A stretch of DNA of 64,000 bases from Rhizobium sp. BT03 (GCF_030053155.1 NZ_CP125640.1:3880001-3944000); one strand, 5' to 3'; shown: positions 42,849 through 52,458, counted from the stretch's first letter. Notes: a model not told the origin generated them from the letters alone. A program made the numbers and translations.

Positions 42849-43310
42849 TCAGCGCGGTCTCGTATCGTCCTCGAAGCCGACGACGCGCAGATTCTCGACG
42901 AACTCATAGGTGACGCCGACGATGCCGCCGCCGCTTTCACCGTCCCGGAAGCGGCCGACGCTGCGCACCAGCTTGTGGCCGCCAAGCCGGTTGTCGACGC
43001 GGTATACGAAATGGAAGCCGACGCCGTGACGGCTCGCCTCTTCGAAGGTCTGGGCGATCAGGCTGCGGTCATCCTCGTGGATACGCGACATCAGCTCGGT
43101 CAGATTGACGGGACCGTCGCTGTAGGGGAGGTCGAAGATTGCGTGCACATCCTCGCTTGCAAAGAAATGTCCTGTCCCGATGTCGATGCGCCAGACGCCG
43201 AAAAGGCGATAGGCAGCAAGCATCTGGACGATTTCCGCATCGGTGATGCCAATGTGGCCGCGGGATTGCTCCATCTTGTCGATGGCGGGCTGTTCGAAGA
43301 GAAGAGACAC
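42849..43310 (-). CDS. PAS-domain protein
   Basis: A 153-residue protein with a single PAS_3-type fold: FGVWRIDIGTGHFFASEDVH, SRIHEDDRSLIAQTFEEASR and FHFVYRVDNRLGGHKLVRSV are the PAS/PAC strands. It has no output domain. GTG 43310 follows GAGGG; ATG 43274 is an alternative. It lies 34 bases downstream of the LuxR gene, so the two probably form a sensor/regulator bicistron. Ligand unknown. Confidence 0.85.
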   Translation of the reverse strand: MSLLFEQPAIDKMEQSRGHIGITDAEIVQMLAAYRLFGVWRIDIGTGHFFASEDVHAIFDLPYSDGPVNLTELMSRIHEDDRSLIAQTFEEASRHGVGFHFVYRVDNRLGGHKLVRSVGRFRDGESGGGIVGVTYEFVENLRVVGFEDDTRPR

Positions 43311-43344
43311 GATTCCCTCAGATCACGGGGCGACGTCCTGACTC

Positions 43345-44070
43345 TCAGTTGATCAGCTTCAATCGAATTGCCTTGGCAACCAGCTGGGTGCGGTTGACGC
43401 AATCGAGTTTTTTGATCGCATTCGTCATATAGGCATTCACCGTATGGTCCGAGAGCGTCAGGATCTGGCCGATTTCGATCGAGGTCTTGCCCTGAGCAGT
43501 CCAGCGCACAACTTCCAGTTCTCTGATCGATAGCGCGTTATGCGTGCATTCCTCATTCCGCTTGACTGCATTATAGGCATCGAGGGCATGCAGAATAATC
43601 ATTGCCAGCTCGTTGACCTCACTCTGGCCGAGCGCGGCGCGCTCGCCGCAGAACCAGAAGACCAAGCGCTGGCCATTGGCTGCAATGGTCGGCATGGCAA
43701 CGCCCGCCGGTATGGCATGGCGCAGCATCAGGGCACGCAGTTCGGCCGGGAAGGCCTGACCATTGACGGCGTCGTTGAGGTGCCAGGCCGGCGGGACAGC
43801 GGATTCCCTCAGTCGTAAGCCGAAAGGACAGCCACGCATCATATGGGCGCGGTCGAACTCCCTGATATAGGCGGCCGGAAGCGAGCTTTCGATCAGCAGG
43901 GGTTTCAACAGCAGGTCTTCCGGAGAGGGAGCGTGCATCAGCGTCGCATGCGACAATCCGAAAGCTGCGGAGACCCTGCCGAGCGCCTGCGCAAACAGAC
44001 CGCGTGTTCGGGCAGTGGCGAGCTCTGCCGAAAGCAATGACTGTCTTTCAGAGGTGGTCATGTAAGACAT
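43345..44070 (-). CDS. LuxR-family transcriptional regulator
   Basis: A 241-residue protein. The C-terminal GerE/LuxR helix-turn-helix is clear: LSIRELEVVRWTAQGKTSIE, ILTLSDHTVNAYMTNAIKKL. The N-terminal ~170 residues have the length and pattern of an autoinducer-binding domain (YIREFDRAHMMRGCPFGLRL, MPTIAANGQRLVFWFCGE) but not all acyl-homoserine-lactone residues; no luxI is nearby, so it may be an orphan. ATG 44070 or 44061 can start it. Confidence 0.88.
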   Translation of the reverse strand: MSYMTTSERQSLLSAELATARTRGLFAQALGRVSAAFGLSHATLMHAPSPEDLLLKPLLIESSLPAAYIREFDRAHMMRGCPFGLRLRESAVPPAWHLNDAVNGQAFPAELRALMLRHAIPAGVAMPTIAANGQRLVFWFCGERAALGQSEVNELAMIILHALDAYNAVKRNEECTHNALSIRELEVVRWTAQGKTSIEIGQILTLSDHTVNAYMTNAIKKLDCVNRTQLVAKAIRLKLIN

Positions 44071-44398
44071 CTGTACGCCCCCGGCAGCCCAATGTTAACG
44101 CTATCAAACACAGAAAGGTGCCCGGATGCTAGTCCCAATTGACGCAGCATCAGCTGATTTACTCATATTGTGTAAAATTATCGACGGGAGATCGCGCTTT
44201 GGTTGAGTTTCGACTTGCGGATATAGCGTTGTGGTATCTTTGGGTTCCTTCATGCGCATAGTCATGGGTCTGGCGCAGTGATGCAGGAAGAGAATCACCT
44301 TGGAAAGAGCCAGGCGGCAACACTTGTCGAAAACCGGCTTGCTGGTGATCAATGCAATTGCTAAGCGTCTTACCATGTATAATTGAGGCAATTTAATC
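44071..44398. other. 328-base gene-free, AT-richer divergent region
   Basis: Separates the LuxR gene from the tandem ClpP-fold gene. TATAAT at 44378-44383 is a strong -10 candidate for the latter, with no convincing -35. A minus-strand frame crossing this stretch (44104-44607) overlaps the start of the rightward gene and has no family resemblance. Confidence 0.5.
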
Positions 44399-46036
44399 GT
44401 GCGCTCTGCGATTTCTTTTTTCGTGAAGTCCCTATTTTCCCTGATATTACTTGTTTTATTATTTCTGACCCTGCCGATCGGAGCTGCAACCTCGCAGGCT
44501 GCCGGGCAGAAGAAGCAGGCAGGGCAGCCGCCGATGCGATTCATCCTCGTGCGCAGTCTCCTCTGCATGGAAGACTGTCCGGAATGGATATCGGCAGAGG
44601 GACGCATAACCTCCGATACGCCGGCTCAGCTCCGAAAAATTCTGAAGAAGATCGGTGACCGGAAATTGCCGATTGTCCTGCTCTCGGAGGGGGGCGAAGT
44701 AAACGCGGCCTATGCAATGGGCCGAATGATCCGCAAGGCCGGACTGGAAACAGCGGTCGGCGGCACCCGGTTGAAGGATTGCCCGGCGGAAGACATGCGT
44801 TGCGATGCTGCTGTCGCAAAGGACGGGGCCTCGCGTGGTGACACCTATTCCTATGGTGCATATTGCTTTTCCGCTTGTCCGCTGGTGTTCGCCGGCGGAA
44901 CCGTGCGTGCGGCGCCGCAATGGGCTTTCATCGGCGTCCACCAGATCACGACCATCTATAGCAGGGTGCGCGTGTCCTATCGCATCGAATACAAGATCGT
45001 GAATGGCAAGAAGACGGAAATCTCCCGCAAGGAGGTCGGACGCAAGTCAGCGGGGCAAAGCAGTTCGACCAAACTTGGAAAGAAGGCAGCCGCTGCCCTC
45101 ACAGCCTATCTGAAAGAAATGGGCGTCAGCGCCGATCTGATCGGTGTGATGATGAGTGTCACGCCTGACAAAATCAACGTCGTACCGCCCGAAGACGCCA
45201 TTCGAATGGGGCTCGCGACCGACGTGCTGGCGTACAACGAATGGCCCGGCATGCCGCTTTGCGCGTCGGACGCGGCGGCTGAGGCTGTTTGTCACCGCCG
45301 TCCGGCGGCCGAGGCGCGGGATGCGGTGGCGGTCACCAGCGAGCCGGAAACCCGGCCGATGGATTTTCTGCTGATGTATGACGGCAATTGCCAGGACGAG
45401 TGCACGCAGTGGATTTCTGCGGAAGGAGACATCACGCCGGAGACACCGGCTCGGCTGAAGACGATCTTGAAAACGCTCGGCAAAAGAAAGCTGCCGGTCG
45501 TCCTTCAGTCCAATGGCGGAGACATGGATGCGACTTTCGCGATGGGGCGTATGATCCGGGCTGCCGGCCTGGAGACCTCGATTGGCAGAACGCGGTTGCC
45601 CAACTGCCCGACGCTGGATCCGCGTTGCAAGGCGAGCATGGCCAAAAGCGGGCCGACCAAGGGCGAGGTCTCTGCCGGCGGTGCATACTGCCTTTCGACC
45701 TGCACTCTCGTCTTGATGAGCGGAACGCCGCGGCTCGTCGGATATTCCGATATCGGCCTCGTCAGACCCACGACGGCTGAATATCCAAAATTCTTCGCCT
45801 ATTTCGACGAGATGGGCGTCAATGCCGGCGCATTCGAGACGATGATGCTCGCGACATCGATCGAGCGAAAGACCATACCTCGTTCTCAGGCGCTCGAGCT
45901 CGGCATCATCAACGGTATCATTCCTTATGGTGACGAACCCGGTTCTCACCTGTGCGGACCCGACGCCAAGGAAAGTCTTCGATGCCCCAGAAAAGCTGAG
46001 GCAGGGATCGCTCCTGCTGCCGCTTCGCTAAATTGA
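44399..46036 (+). CDS. Secreted protein with two tandem ClpP-fold (COG3904-like) domains
   Basis: A 545-residue protein with a signal peptide or anchor (VKSLFSLILLVLLFLTLPIG). Two homologous halves follow. Half 1 (about 46-290) has LLSEGGEVNAAYAMGRMIRK, GAYCFSACPLVFAGG (Ser158) and FIGVHQ (His181). Half 2 (about 321-530) has LQSNGGDMDATFAMGRMIRA and GGAYCLSTCTLVLMSG (Ser433), but FIGVHQ is replaced by DIGLVRP, losing the His. The fold is that of ClpP/crotonase-like periplasmic proteins of unknown substrate. A 40-residue basic insert (about 183-228) is found only in half 1. GAGG lies 10 bases before GTG 44399. Confidence 0.85.
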   Translation: MRSAISFFVKSLFSLILLVLLFLTLPIGAATSQAAGQKKQAGQPPMRFILVRSLLCMEDCPEWISAEGRITSDTPAQLRKILKKIGDRKLPIVLLSEGGEVNAAYAMGRMIRKAGLETAVGGTRLKDCPAEDMRCDAAVAKDGASRGDTYSYGAYCFSACPLVFAGGTVRAAPQWAFIGVHQITTIYSRVRVSYRIEYKIVNGKKTEISRKEVGRKSAGQSSSTKLGKKAAAALTAYLKEMGVSADLIGVMMSVTPDKINVVPPEDAIRMGLATDVLAYNEWPGMPLCASDAAAEAVCHRRPAAEARDAVAVTSEPETRPMDFLLMYDGNCQDECTQWISAEGDITPETPARLKTILKTLGKRKLPVVLQSNGGDMDATFAMGRMIRAAGLETSIGRTRLPNCPTLDPRCKASMAKSGPTKGEVSAGGAYCLSTCTLVLMSGTPRLVGYSDIGLVRPTTAEYPKFFAYFDEMGVNAGAFETMMLATSIERKTIPRSQALELGIINGIIPYGDEPGSHLCGPDAKESLRCPRKAEAGIAPAAASLN

Positions 46037-46098
46037 TATCGGAATGCGAAAGAGAGTAACTCGTCGTTCCCGCTTTCGAAGCGCCTCTCTTCCCTTCT

Positions 46099-46629
46099 CT
46101 AACCCTTATCCTTCAAATCATTCTTCGCCGTCGCGCTCATCAGCTTCTCCAGGAAGCCGAGCATGACGGCGGAGGCGACGAAGGCGAGGTGCATGAAGGT
46201 CAGCCACATGATCTTGCCATCCGCATATTTGTCGGCGTTGAGGAAGACCTGCAGCAGATGGATGGAGGAGATGGCGACGATCGAGGAGGCGACCTTGATC
46301 TTCAGGCTGCCCGAATCGAGCTTGCCGAGAAAGGAGACTTCGTTGTCGGCTTCGCTGGCTTCATCGAAGCGGCTGACGAAATTTTCATAACCGGAGATCA
46401 TCACCATGACGATCAGGCTTGCGACGAGGGCCGCATCGATCAGGCTGAGCATGGCAAGGATCATCTCCGCCTCGTCGAGGGCGAAGACGCCGGCGGCGAT
46501 CTTCAGAAGCTTGTAGCCGAAGGAAACGGCATAGACGGCGAGCGCTGCGACCAGGCCGATATAGAAGGCGACGAGGATCCAGCGGCTCGACAGGATGATG
46601 CGCTCGATGATGAGTTCCAGTGCTTTCAT
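46099..46629 (-). CDS. UPF0114 (YqhA-type) membrane protein
   Basis: A 176-residue protein with four hydrophobic helices. SRWILVAFYIGLVAALAVYA, LIDAALVASLIVMVMISGYE, SSIVAISSIHLLQVFLNADK and FMHLAFVASAVMLGFLEKLM match the UPF0114 / TIGR00645 family. Function unknown. GAGGTGAAGAC precedes ATG 46629; the frame is open to 46710. Confidence 0.92.
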   Translation of the reverse strand: MKALELIIERIILSSRWILVAFYIGLVAALAVYAVSFGYKLLKIAAGVFALDEAEMILAMLSLIDAALVASLIVMVMISGYENFVSRFDEASEADNEVSFLGKLDSGSLKIKVASSIVAISSIHLLQVFLNADKYADGKIMWLTFMHLAFVASAVMLGFLEKLMSATAKNDLKDKG

Positions 46630-46789
46630 GTCTTCACCTCGGGGAAATCGCGATCGTTGATCGCCACATAAACATCCAGCGTGGCGGCCGCAAGGCGCAG
46701 CACTATTCACACCTCACCGATATTTCGCTATCCCCATGAGGAGAGAGCAACGCCTCCGCGCCCGCGGAAGGCAGGGACGGGGAACATCC

Positions 46790-48469
46790 ATGCCAGGGAT
46801 CAAATCCGATATCGAAATCGCGCGTGCTGCCGCCAAAAAGCCGATCTTCGAAATCGGGGCGAAGCTCGGCATTCCGGTCGAGCATCTCGTCCCCTACGGT
46901 CACGACAAGGCAAAGGTCAGCGCCGAGTTCATCGCCGGGCAAGCGGGCAAGAAGGACGGCAGGCTGATTCTCGTCACCGCGATCAACCCGACGCCGGCGG
47001 GCGAGGGCAAGACGACGACCACCGTCGGGCTCGGCGACGGGCTGAACCGGATCGGTAGGAAAGCCATCGTCTGCATCCGCGAGGCCTCGCTTGGCCCCTG
47101 CTTCGGCGTCAAGGGCGGAGCGGCCGGCGGCGGTTATGCGCAGGTCGTGCCGATGGAAGACATCAACCTGCATTTCACCGGCGATTTTCATGCGATCACC
47201 TCGGCGCACAATCTCTTGGCGGCGATGATCGACAATCACATTTACTGGGGCAACGAAGAGAATATCGATATCCGCCGCATCACCTGGCGGCGGGTCATGG
47301 ATATGAACGACCGGGCGCTCAGAAGCATGGTCTCCTCGCTCGGCGGCGTTGCCAACGGCTTCCCGCGCCAGGGCGGGTTCGACATCACCGTCGCCTCCGA
47401 AGTGATGGCGATCCTCTGCCTTGCCATCGATCTCAAGGATCTGGAACGGCGGCTCGGCGATATCATCATCGGCTATCGCTTCGACAGGACGCCGGTGCAT
47501 GCGCGCGACCTGAAAGCCGACGGCGCCATGGCGGTGCTCCTGAAAGATGCGATGCAGCCGAACCTCGTGCAGACGCTGGAGAATAATCCGGCCTTCGTGC
47601 ATGGCGGGCCCTTCGCCAACATCGCCCATGGCTGCAATTCGGTGACGGCGACGAAGACGGCGCTGAAGCTCGGCGACTATGTGGTGACGGAAGCGGGTTT
47701 CGGGGCCGATCTCGGCGCCGAGAAGTTTTTCGACATCAAGTGCCGCAAGGCAGGGCTGAAGCCGGATGCGGCGGTCATCGTCGCGACCGTCCGGGCGCTG
47801 AAGATGAATGGCGGGGTGAAGAAGGAAGATCTCGGCACGGAGGATGTCGCGGCGCTGAAGAAGGGCTGCGCCAATCTTGGCCGGCATGTCGCCAATGTGC
47901 GCCGCTTCGGCGTGCCGGTCGTCGTGGCGATCAACCATTTCGTCTCCGATACCGACGCCGAGATCGCGGCGGTGAAGGAATTTGTGTCGCGGCTCGGCGC
48001 CGAGGCGATCCTTTGCCGCCACTGGGCGCTGGGCTCGGCCGGCATCGAGGAACTGGCGCACAAGGTGGTGGAACTGGCCGAATCGGGCCAGGCGAAATTC
48101 CAGCCGCTCTACGGCGACGACATTTCGCTGTTCGAGAAGATCGAGATCGTCGCCTCGAAGATCTACCATGCCGGCGAGGTGACGGCCGACAAGGCGGTGC
48201 GCGACCAGTTGCAGACATGGGAGGAGCAGGGCTACGGCAAGCTGCCGGTCTGTATGGCGAAGACGCAATATTCCTTCTCCATCGATCCGAACCTGCGCGG
48301 CGCGCCGGAAGGCCACATCGTCACCGTGCGCGAGGTGCGGCTTTCGGCGGGCGCCGGCTTCGTCGTCGCCATCACCGGCGAGATCATGACGATGCCCGGC
48401 TTGCCGAAATCGCCGTCGGCGGAGCGGATTTTCCTGAACGATCAGGGTTATATCGAGGGCTTGTTCTGA
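46790..48469 (+). CDS. fhs: Formate-tetrahydrofolate ligase
   Basis: Makes 10-formyltetrahydrofolate from formate, THF and ATP. The 559-residue length is normal. The ATP-binding loop is [60 protein letters not shown] and [20 protein letters not shown] are family signatures. ATG 46790 follows GGGGAACATCC; the frame is open from 46736. It is monocistronic and divergent from UPF0114. It ends 22 bases inside a convergent small gene. Confidence 0.96.
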   Translation: MPGIKSDIEIARAAAKKPIFEIGAKLGIPVEHLVPYGHDKAKVSAEFIAGQAGKKDGRLILVTAINPTPAGEGKTTTTVGLGDGLNRIGRKAIVCIREASLGPCFGVKGGAAGGGYAQVVPMEDINLHFTGDFHAITSAHNLLAAMIDNHIYWGNEENIDIRRITWRRVMDMNDRALRSMVSSLGGVANGFPRQGGFDITVASEVMAILCLAIDLKDLERRLGDIIIGYRFDRTPVHARDLKADGAMAVLLKDAMQPNLVQTLENNPAFVHGGPFANIAHGCNSVTATKTALKLGDYVVTEAGFGADLGAEKFFDIKCRKAGLKPDAAVIVATVRALKMNGGVKKEDLGTEDVAALKKGCANLGRHVANVRRFGVPVVVAINHFVSDTDAEIAAVKEFVSRLGAEAILCRHWALGSAGIEELAHKVVELAESGQAKFQPLYGDDISLFEKIEIVASKIYHAGEVTADKAVRDQLQTWEEQGYGKLPVCMAKTQYSFSIDPNLRGAPEGHIVTVREVRLSAGAGFVVAITGEIMTMPGLPKSPSAERIFLNDQGYIEGLF

Positions 48470-48675
48470 TCCGGTGACGGTTTACCGAAGCGCTCGAGCA
48501 GGCGGCGCTCGCGGCGCTTTTCGAAGTCCGGATCGATAAACAGCCAGATGAAAAGGCTTTGCAGCGCCCCGAGGAACAGCGTTCCGATGGCAAGGAGCCA
48601 ATGCAATTCACCAGTAAAGATGAAGCCGACAGCGACGATCAGGAAAACCAGTATGACGTTCGCTATGATCTTCAT
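48448..48675 (-). CDS. Small two-helix membrane protein
   Basis: A 75-residue protein with two hydrophobic helices ([17 protein letters not shown] and [21 protein letters not shown]) and a basic C-terminus ([19 protein letters not shown]). Its 3' end overlaps the end of fhs by 22 bases, convergently. No family is recognised. ATG 48675 is used with GGCAG upstream; ATG 48699 is in the same frame. Confidence 0.75.
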   Translation of the reverse strand: MKIIANVILVFLIVAVGFIFTGELHWLLAIGTLFLGALQSLFIWLFIDPDFEKRRERRLLERFGKPSPDQNKPSI

Positions 48676-48761
48676 TTGCCGCTGCCCCACCCCACCCATT
48701 TGCAGCTTCTATTTGGTTATTTCGCTGCACGATTCAAGCGAGGATCGCAGCCCCTGAATGA

Positions 48762-49778
48762 TCAGTGGCAGTAGCGATAGCTGCCCTTTCTCTCGATCAC
48801 GTCGAGGTGGAAATGGGTTTCGTGGGCGGCATCGCTTTCGGGGTCGAGGACGGTGGTGAAATAGAGGCAGCCGGCGGCGCTGACGGTGCGCTGGAAGGCG
48901 CCGGTCAGCGTCGGGTCCTCGCGGCGGGAGCGGACCGCGACATCTTCGCCTTTTTCGAAATGGAAGCTTGCAATATCGATGGCATTGCCGCGGGCATGTT
49001 CGGAGATCTTGCCCGTTCCGGCGCCGTTGCGCAGACGGCACATATAGGACGTTGCCTGATTGACCGTCATGAGGCGGCCCTGCTCCGGCAGGGCGGCGGA
49101 GGCTGCCGGAATGACGCTCTCCTTCATCCAGCGGGCAAGGGCGAGAGCGGCCGGGCAGCGGATCGTCGCCTCCGGCTTCAGCGTGATGCCGGGCAGGGCT
49201 TCGGAAACGATGATCGGCTTGTCGATGCCGCAGCCGTTGCCGTCGTCGATGCGCGGCGCGTCCTTGAAGACGACGCCCAAGGCCTTGAGCGCAGCGCTGC
49301 ATTCCGCGTGCTCGGCATCGCTTTCGGGTTCGATCGTCAGATGCTGCTCTTCGAGCGTCTGCTCGGCGGGTGGCTTGTTGTCCTCCTCCGGCGTCTGCGG
49401 GCCTTTGCCCGGCGGCAGCGGCGGGCCCTGCATCGGTTCTGCCGGCGCGGGCTTTGGCTGTTCGGGTTTTGCCGGTTCGGGCTTTCCTGGTTCGGTTTGC
49501 GGCGCCGGCGGCTGGTCTGGCGCCGGTGTCTCCGGCTGCTTCGCATCAGGCTTTGGCTGAGGTGCGGGCACATCATCCGGTGCCGGCGGTTCAACCTTGT
49601 CAGGCAGCGGGGCAGGGCTCGTCGTATCGACGCTATCCGGTCGAGGTTGGGGTAAGGGGCCGTGCGGGGGCAGGCGGGCACCGGCAAGAAAGGTGGCTGC
49701 GGCGAGAAGGATCGCCAGTATCGAAAGTTTTCTCAACGCATCCGTTTCCGTCATGTCGATCGCGTAGGGGTAACGCAT
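48762..49778 (-). CDS. Extensin-like protein
   Basis: A 338-residue protein: N-terminal signal/anchor (LRKLSILAILLAAATFLAGA), then a ~90-residue Pro/Glu/Lys-rich low-complexity spacer (PAPDDVPAPQPKPDAKQPET and similar), then an extensin-like C-terminal domain (GCGIDKPIIVSEALPG, ARWMKESVIPAASAALPEQG, CRLRNGAGTGKISEHARGNA, FHLDVIERKGSYRYCH). The HxxxxxIDI and HFHLD histidines resemble D-Ala-D-Ala-peptidase-fold metal sites, so a cell-wall role is possible. Start 49778 or ATG 49754; neither has a strong ribosome-binding site. Confidence 0.85.
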   Translation of the reverse strand: MRYPYAIDMTETDALRKLSILAILLAAATFLAGARLPPHGPLPQPRPDSVDTTSPAPLPDKVEPPAPDDVPAPQPKPDAKQPETPAPDQPPAPQTEPGKPEPAKPEQPKPAPAEPMQGPPLPPGKGPQTPEEDNKPPAEQTLEEQHLTIEPESDAEHAECSAALKALGVVFKDAPRIDDGNGCGIDKPIIVSEALPGITLKPEATIRCPAALALARWMKESVIPAASAALPEQGRLMTVNQATSYMCRLRNGAGTGKISEHARGNAIDIASFHFEKGEDVAVRSRREDPTLTGAFQRTVSAAGCLYFTTVLDPESDAAHETHFHLDVIERKGSYRYCH

Positions 49779-49864
49779 TATGGCGGTTTTCGTTGCAATT
49801 GCGCAACGTCAGGAAAGATCGTTAAAACTTGATAGATTTATTCAACATAATTTCCCGGCATATG

Positions 49865-49893
49865 TTGACAGAACTCCTCATGTTTTTTATGCG
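49865..49893 (+). promoter_or_regulatory. Promoter with IRO box (RirA site) before the heme receptor
   Basis: TGA-N9-TCA at 49866-49880 matches the RirA IRO-box. It overlaps the -35 (TTGACA, 49865-49870); a 17-base spacer leads to TATGCG at 49888-49893. Iron-replete repression by RirA is established for heme-uptake genes of rhizobia. Confidence 0.7.
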
Positions 49894-50007
49894 GCAAAAA
49901 GAAGGCGGAATTCTGCATCGTCTTCATCCGCAAAAGCCCAGCCAGCCCCTCGAGCGTTCGACGCGCCACGACCAGCCAGCCCGGTAATCATCATGAGAGG
50001 GTAGGTT

Positions 50008-52266
50008 ATGATCGTCCGGTATTGGCGCTCGGTTCTATTGGTCTGCACGGCAGCCGCAGTTGTTCTTCCTGTTTCGCAGTCTTTCGCGCAAAGCGCTGCG
50101 GCAACCACGCCGCAAGCGACGACGGATGACAGCACCGTCCTGCAGAAGATCGTCGTCAAGGGCAAGCGCGTGGCGCCGGGCAGCGTCGCCGATACGCCGC
50201 TGGCGACGGAGATCACCCAGAAGCAACTGGAAGAGAAGCAGGTCACCAATTTCGACGATATCGGCCGCAGCGTCGATGCGGGCGTGAACTATTCGCGGGG
50301 CGACGCAGGCTTCAACCTGCGCGGCCTTTCCGGTGCTCGCATCCTGACCACCATCGACGGCATTCCGATCCCTTATATTTCGAACAGCTCGCGCCAGGGT
50401 GCTTTTGCGCCTGCCAACGCCAATGGCGGCGGCGACACCTTCGATTTCGACTCATTGTCCTCGCTCGATATCGTGCGCGGCGCGGATTCGAGCAAGGGCG
50501 GTTCGGGCATGCTCGGCGGCGCCATTGTTCTCAATACCTTGGAGCCTGAGGATCTCATTCCTGAAGGCCGCGATTGGGGCGCGATCGTCAAGTCAACCTA
50601 TGACAGCGAAGACAGGAGCCTTTCCGGCTCAGCCGCCGCTGCCAAGAAGATCGGCGGTACCTCGATCCTGTTCCAGGGCGGCTACCGCAAAGGCCATGAA
50701 CGCGACAATATGGGCGACAACGACAGCTACGGTGCTCTTCGCACCGAGGCGAATCCGGCTGACTTCGATCAGAACAACCTGCTCTTCAAACTGCGCCAGG
50801 AGTTGGAAGGCGGCCATCGCATCGGCTTGACAGCGGAACGGTTCCGCCGGGATCTAAAAACCGACCTGCGCCAACTTCAGGGGGGCACCAGCCCTCGTAA
50901 CTTCATGATCGACAATTATGACGGTCGCGAACTGCGCGACCGCGATCGCGTGTCGCTCGATTACGATTATGAAGCGCAGTCCTCCGACGCCTTCTTCAGC
51001 AGTGCGCGCGCCACGCTTTATTGGCTGGATTTGAAGAAAGAAGCGGGCAGCAAGGGCCGCACGACCGCCAACGTGGCCTATGGCCGTAACAACGAGATCG
51101 AAAACGAAACCTGGGGCTTCAGCGGCACCGCGACGAAGGATTTCGAATATTCCGGTCTCAACCACTCCATGCGCGTCGGTCTCGATGTCGGCGTCTCCAG
51201 CTGGAGCCAATATAGCTGGGCTCTTTGCCCCACATCGACAACATGCCCGGCATTGAACAACCAGGCGGAAGTGCCCGATGTCGACAGCCAAAACCTTGGT
51301 CTTGTTGTCGAAGACAAGATCGAAATCGGCAATACCGGCTTCACGCTGACACCCGGTTTCCGCTTCGACTGGTTCAACTACAATCCCTCGACCGGCGGCG
51401 ATTTTGCCAATAATACCGGCCTTACTCGTTTCGGCGATCTTCGCAACCGGACGGAAGCCGCCCTGTCGCCGAAGATCCTTGCAACATACGACCTGACGCC
51501 TGATGTAGAGCTCTACATGCAATTGGCGGTCGGCTTCCGCGCGCCAACCGTCGATGAACTCTACAGCCGCTTCTACAACCCCACCAGCCGCTACGCCCAG
51601 CTCGGCAATCCTGATCTGGAACCGGAAATCGGTCGCGGCATCGAAGTCGGCGCCAATTTCGACACGGGCGATTTTACCGGCAGGGTCGCGGCTTTCCATA
51701 CCCGTTATCAGAACTTCATCGAGACGGTGACGAGCGTCGACTCGACCGGCTTTACTGAGTTCAATTACACGAACGTGGCTGCAGCCACGATCTCCGGCAT
51801 TGAAGTCAGTGCAGCAAAGACCTTCAGCAACGGTATCAATCTGCATACTTCGCTTGCCTATGCCTATGGCAGGAACGAAGAGACCACCCAGCGCCTGCGC
51901 TCGGTGGCGCCGTTCAAGGCGATCGTCGGCGGTGGCTGGAGCAATGAGACCTTCGGCTTCGATCTTTCCTCGACGCTTTCAGCCGGTATGCTGACCGACC
52001 ACCTCGATACACCAATCACCAACACCGCCGACACGACCTTCGATGCGCCCGGCTATGCCATCGTCGACCTGACCGGTTGGTGGACGCCGGAACAGCTGCC
52101 GGGGCTGCGCGTTCAAGCGGGTGTCTACAACATCTTCGACCAGGAGCACTACAACGCGCTCGCCGTGCGCGACGTCAATCTCAGCTCGGCGACGGCGTCG
52201 CAGCCGCGGGAGTGGTATTCAGAGCCTGGCCGTACCTTCAAGGTCTCGCTCACCAAGACCTTCTGA
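50008..52266 (+). CDS. TonB-dependent heme/hemoglobin receptor
   Basis: A 752-residue outer-membrane receptor with signal peptide (RSVLLVCTAAAVVLPVSQSFA), a TonB-box-like start (TVLQKIVVKGKR), a plug domain (FNLRGLSGARILTTIDGIPI, IVRGADSSKGGSGMLGGAIV) and a 22-strand barrel ending SLTKTF. VGFRAPTVDELYSR near residue 510 and NPDLEPE form the FRAP/NPDL pair of heme and hemoglobin receptors, as in S. meliloti ShmR. The IRO box upstream fits iron control. A hairpin terminator follows. Confidence 0.9.
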   Translation: MIVRYWRSVLLVCTAAAVVLPVSQSFAQSAAATTPQATTDDSTVLQKIVVKGKRVAPGSVADTPLATEITQKQLEEKQVTNFDDIGRSVDAGVNYSRGDAGFNLRGLSGARILTTIDGIPIPYISNSSRQGAFAPANANGGGDTFDFDSLSSLDIVRGADSSKGGSGMLGGAIVLNTLEPEDLIPEGRDWGAIVKSTYDSEDRSLSGSAAAAKKIGGTSILFQGGYRKGHERDNMGDNDSYGALRTEANPADFDQNNLLFKLRQELEGGHRIGLTAERFRRDLKTDLRQLQGGTSPRNFMIDNYDGRELRDRDRVSLDYDYEAQSSDAFFSSARATLYWLDLKKEAGSKGRTTANVAYGRNNEIENETWGFSGTATKDFEYSGLNHSMRVGLDVGVSSWSQYSWALCPTSTTCPALNNQAEVPDVDSQNLGLVVEDKIEIGNTGFTLTPGFRFDWFNYNPSTGGDFANNTGLTRFGDLRNRTEAALSPKILATYDLTPDVELYMQLAVGFRAPTVDELYSRFYNPTSRYAQLGNPDLEPEIGRGIEVGANFDTGDFTGRVAAFHTRYQNFIETVTSVDSTGFTEFNYTNVAAATISGIEVSAAKTFSNGINLHTSLAYAYGRNEETTQRLRSVAPFKAIVGGGWSNETFGFDLSSTLSAGMLTDHLDTPITNTADTTFDAPGYAIVDLTGWWTPEQLPGLRVQAGVYNIFDQEHYNALAVRDVNLSSATASQPREWYSEPGRTFKVSLTKTF

Positions 52267-52294
52267 GTCGGCCATGCCTTCAAGGCTGGGGGCA

Positions 52295-52320
52295 GGGGCG
52301 GCTTTCGGGCCGCCCCTTTC
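52295..52320 (+). terminator. Terminator of the heme receptor gene
   Basis: AGGGGCGGC and GCCGCCCCT form a 9-bp stem around TTTCGG, followed by TTCATT. Confidence 0.85.
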
Positions 52321-52337
52321 ATTCGCGCAATCGCCTC

Positions 52338-52366
52338 TTGCGCGGCGGCTGATCTCAGGCTAACAA
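52338..52366 (+). promoter_or_regulatory. Promoter of trpL-trpE(G)
   Basis: TTGCGC (52338-52343), a 17-base spacer and TAACAA (52361-52366). Seven bases separate the -10 from the leader ATG at 52374, so transcription should start at that A. The S. meliloti trpL transcript starts at its AUG, which supports this reading. Confidence 0.7.
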
Positions 52367-52373
52367 TTTTTCC

Positions 52374-52418
52374 ATGATCAAGTCCTTGAACATTGCTGTT
52401 TGGTGGTGGGCTCGCTGA
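52374..52418 (+). CDS. trpL: trp leader peptide
   Basis: Fourteen codons, MIKSLNIAVWWWAR, with three consecutive Trp codons. S. meliloti has a 14-residue leader of the same kind ending WWWAR. Ribosome stalling at the Trp codons controls the terminator at 52459. In S. meliloti the attenuated RNA (rnTrpL) and the peptide (peTrpL) also act in trans. Confidence 0.92.
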   Translation: MIKSLNIAVWWWAR

Positions 52419-52458
52419 GGCGGCCTCGACCAATCGTGTCCAAAGACGACGACGAGTG

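Noticed and set aside
44104..44607. Minus-strand frame covering the gap left of the tandem ClpP-fold gene
   Set aside because: Overlaps the signal-peptide region of the supported gene; no motif, no ribosome-binding site.
46703..48316. A 537-codon minus-strand frame across fhs
   Set aside because: Antisense shadow of a clear formate-THF ligase gene.
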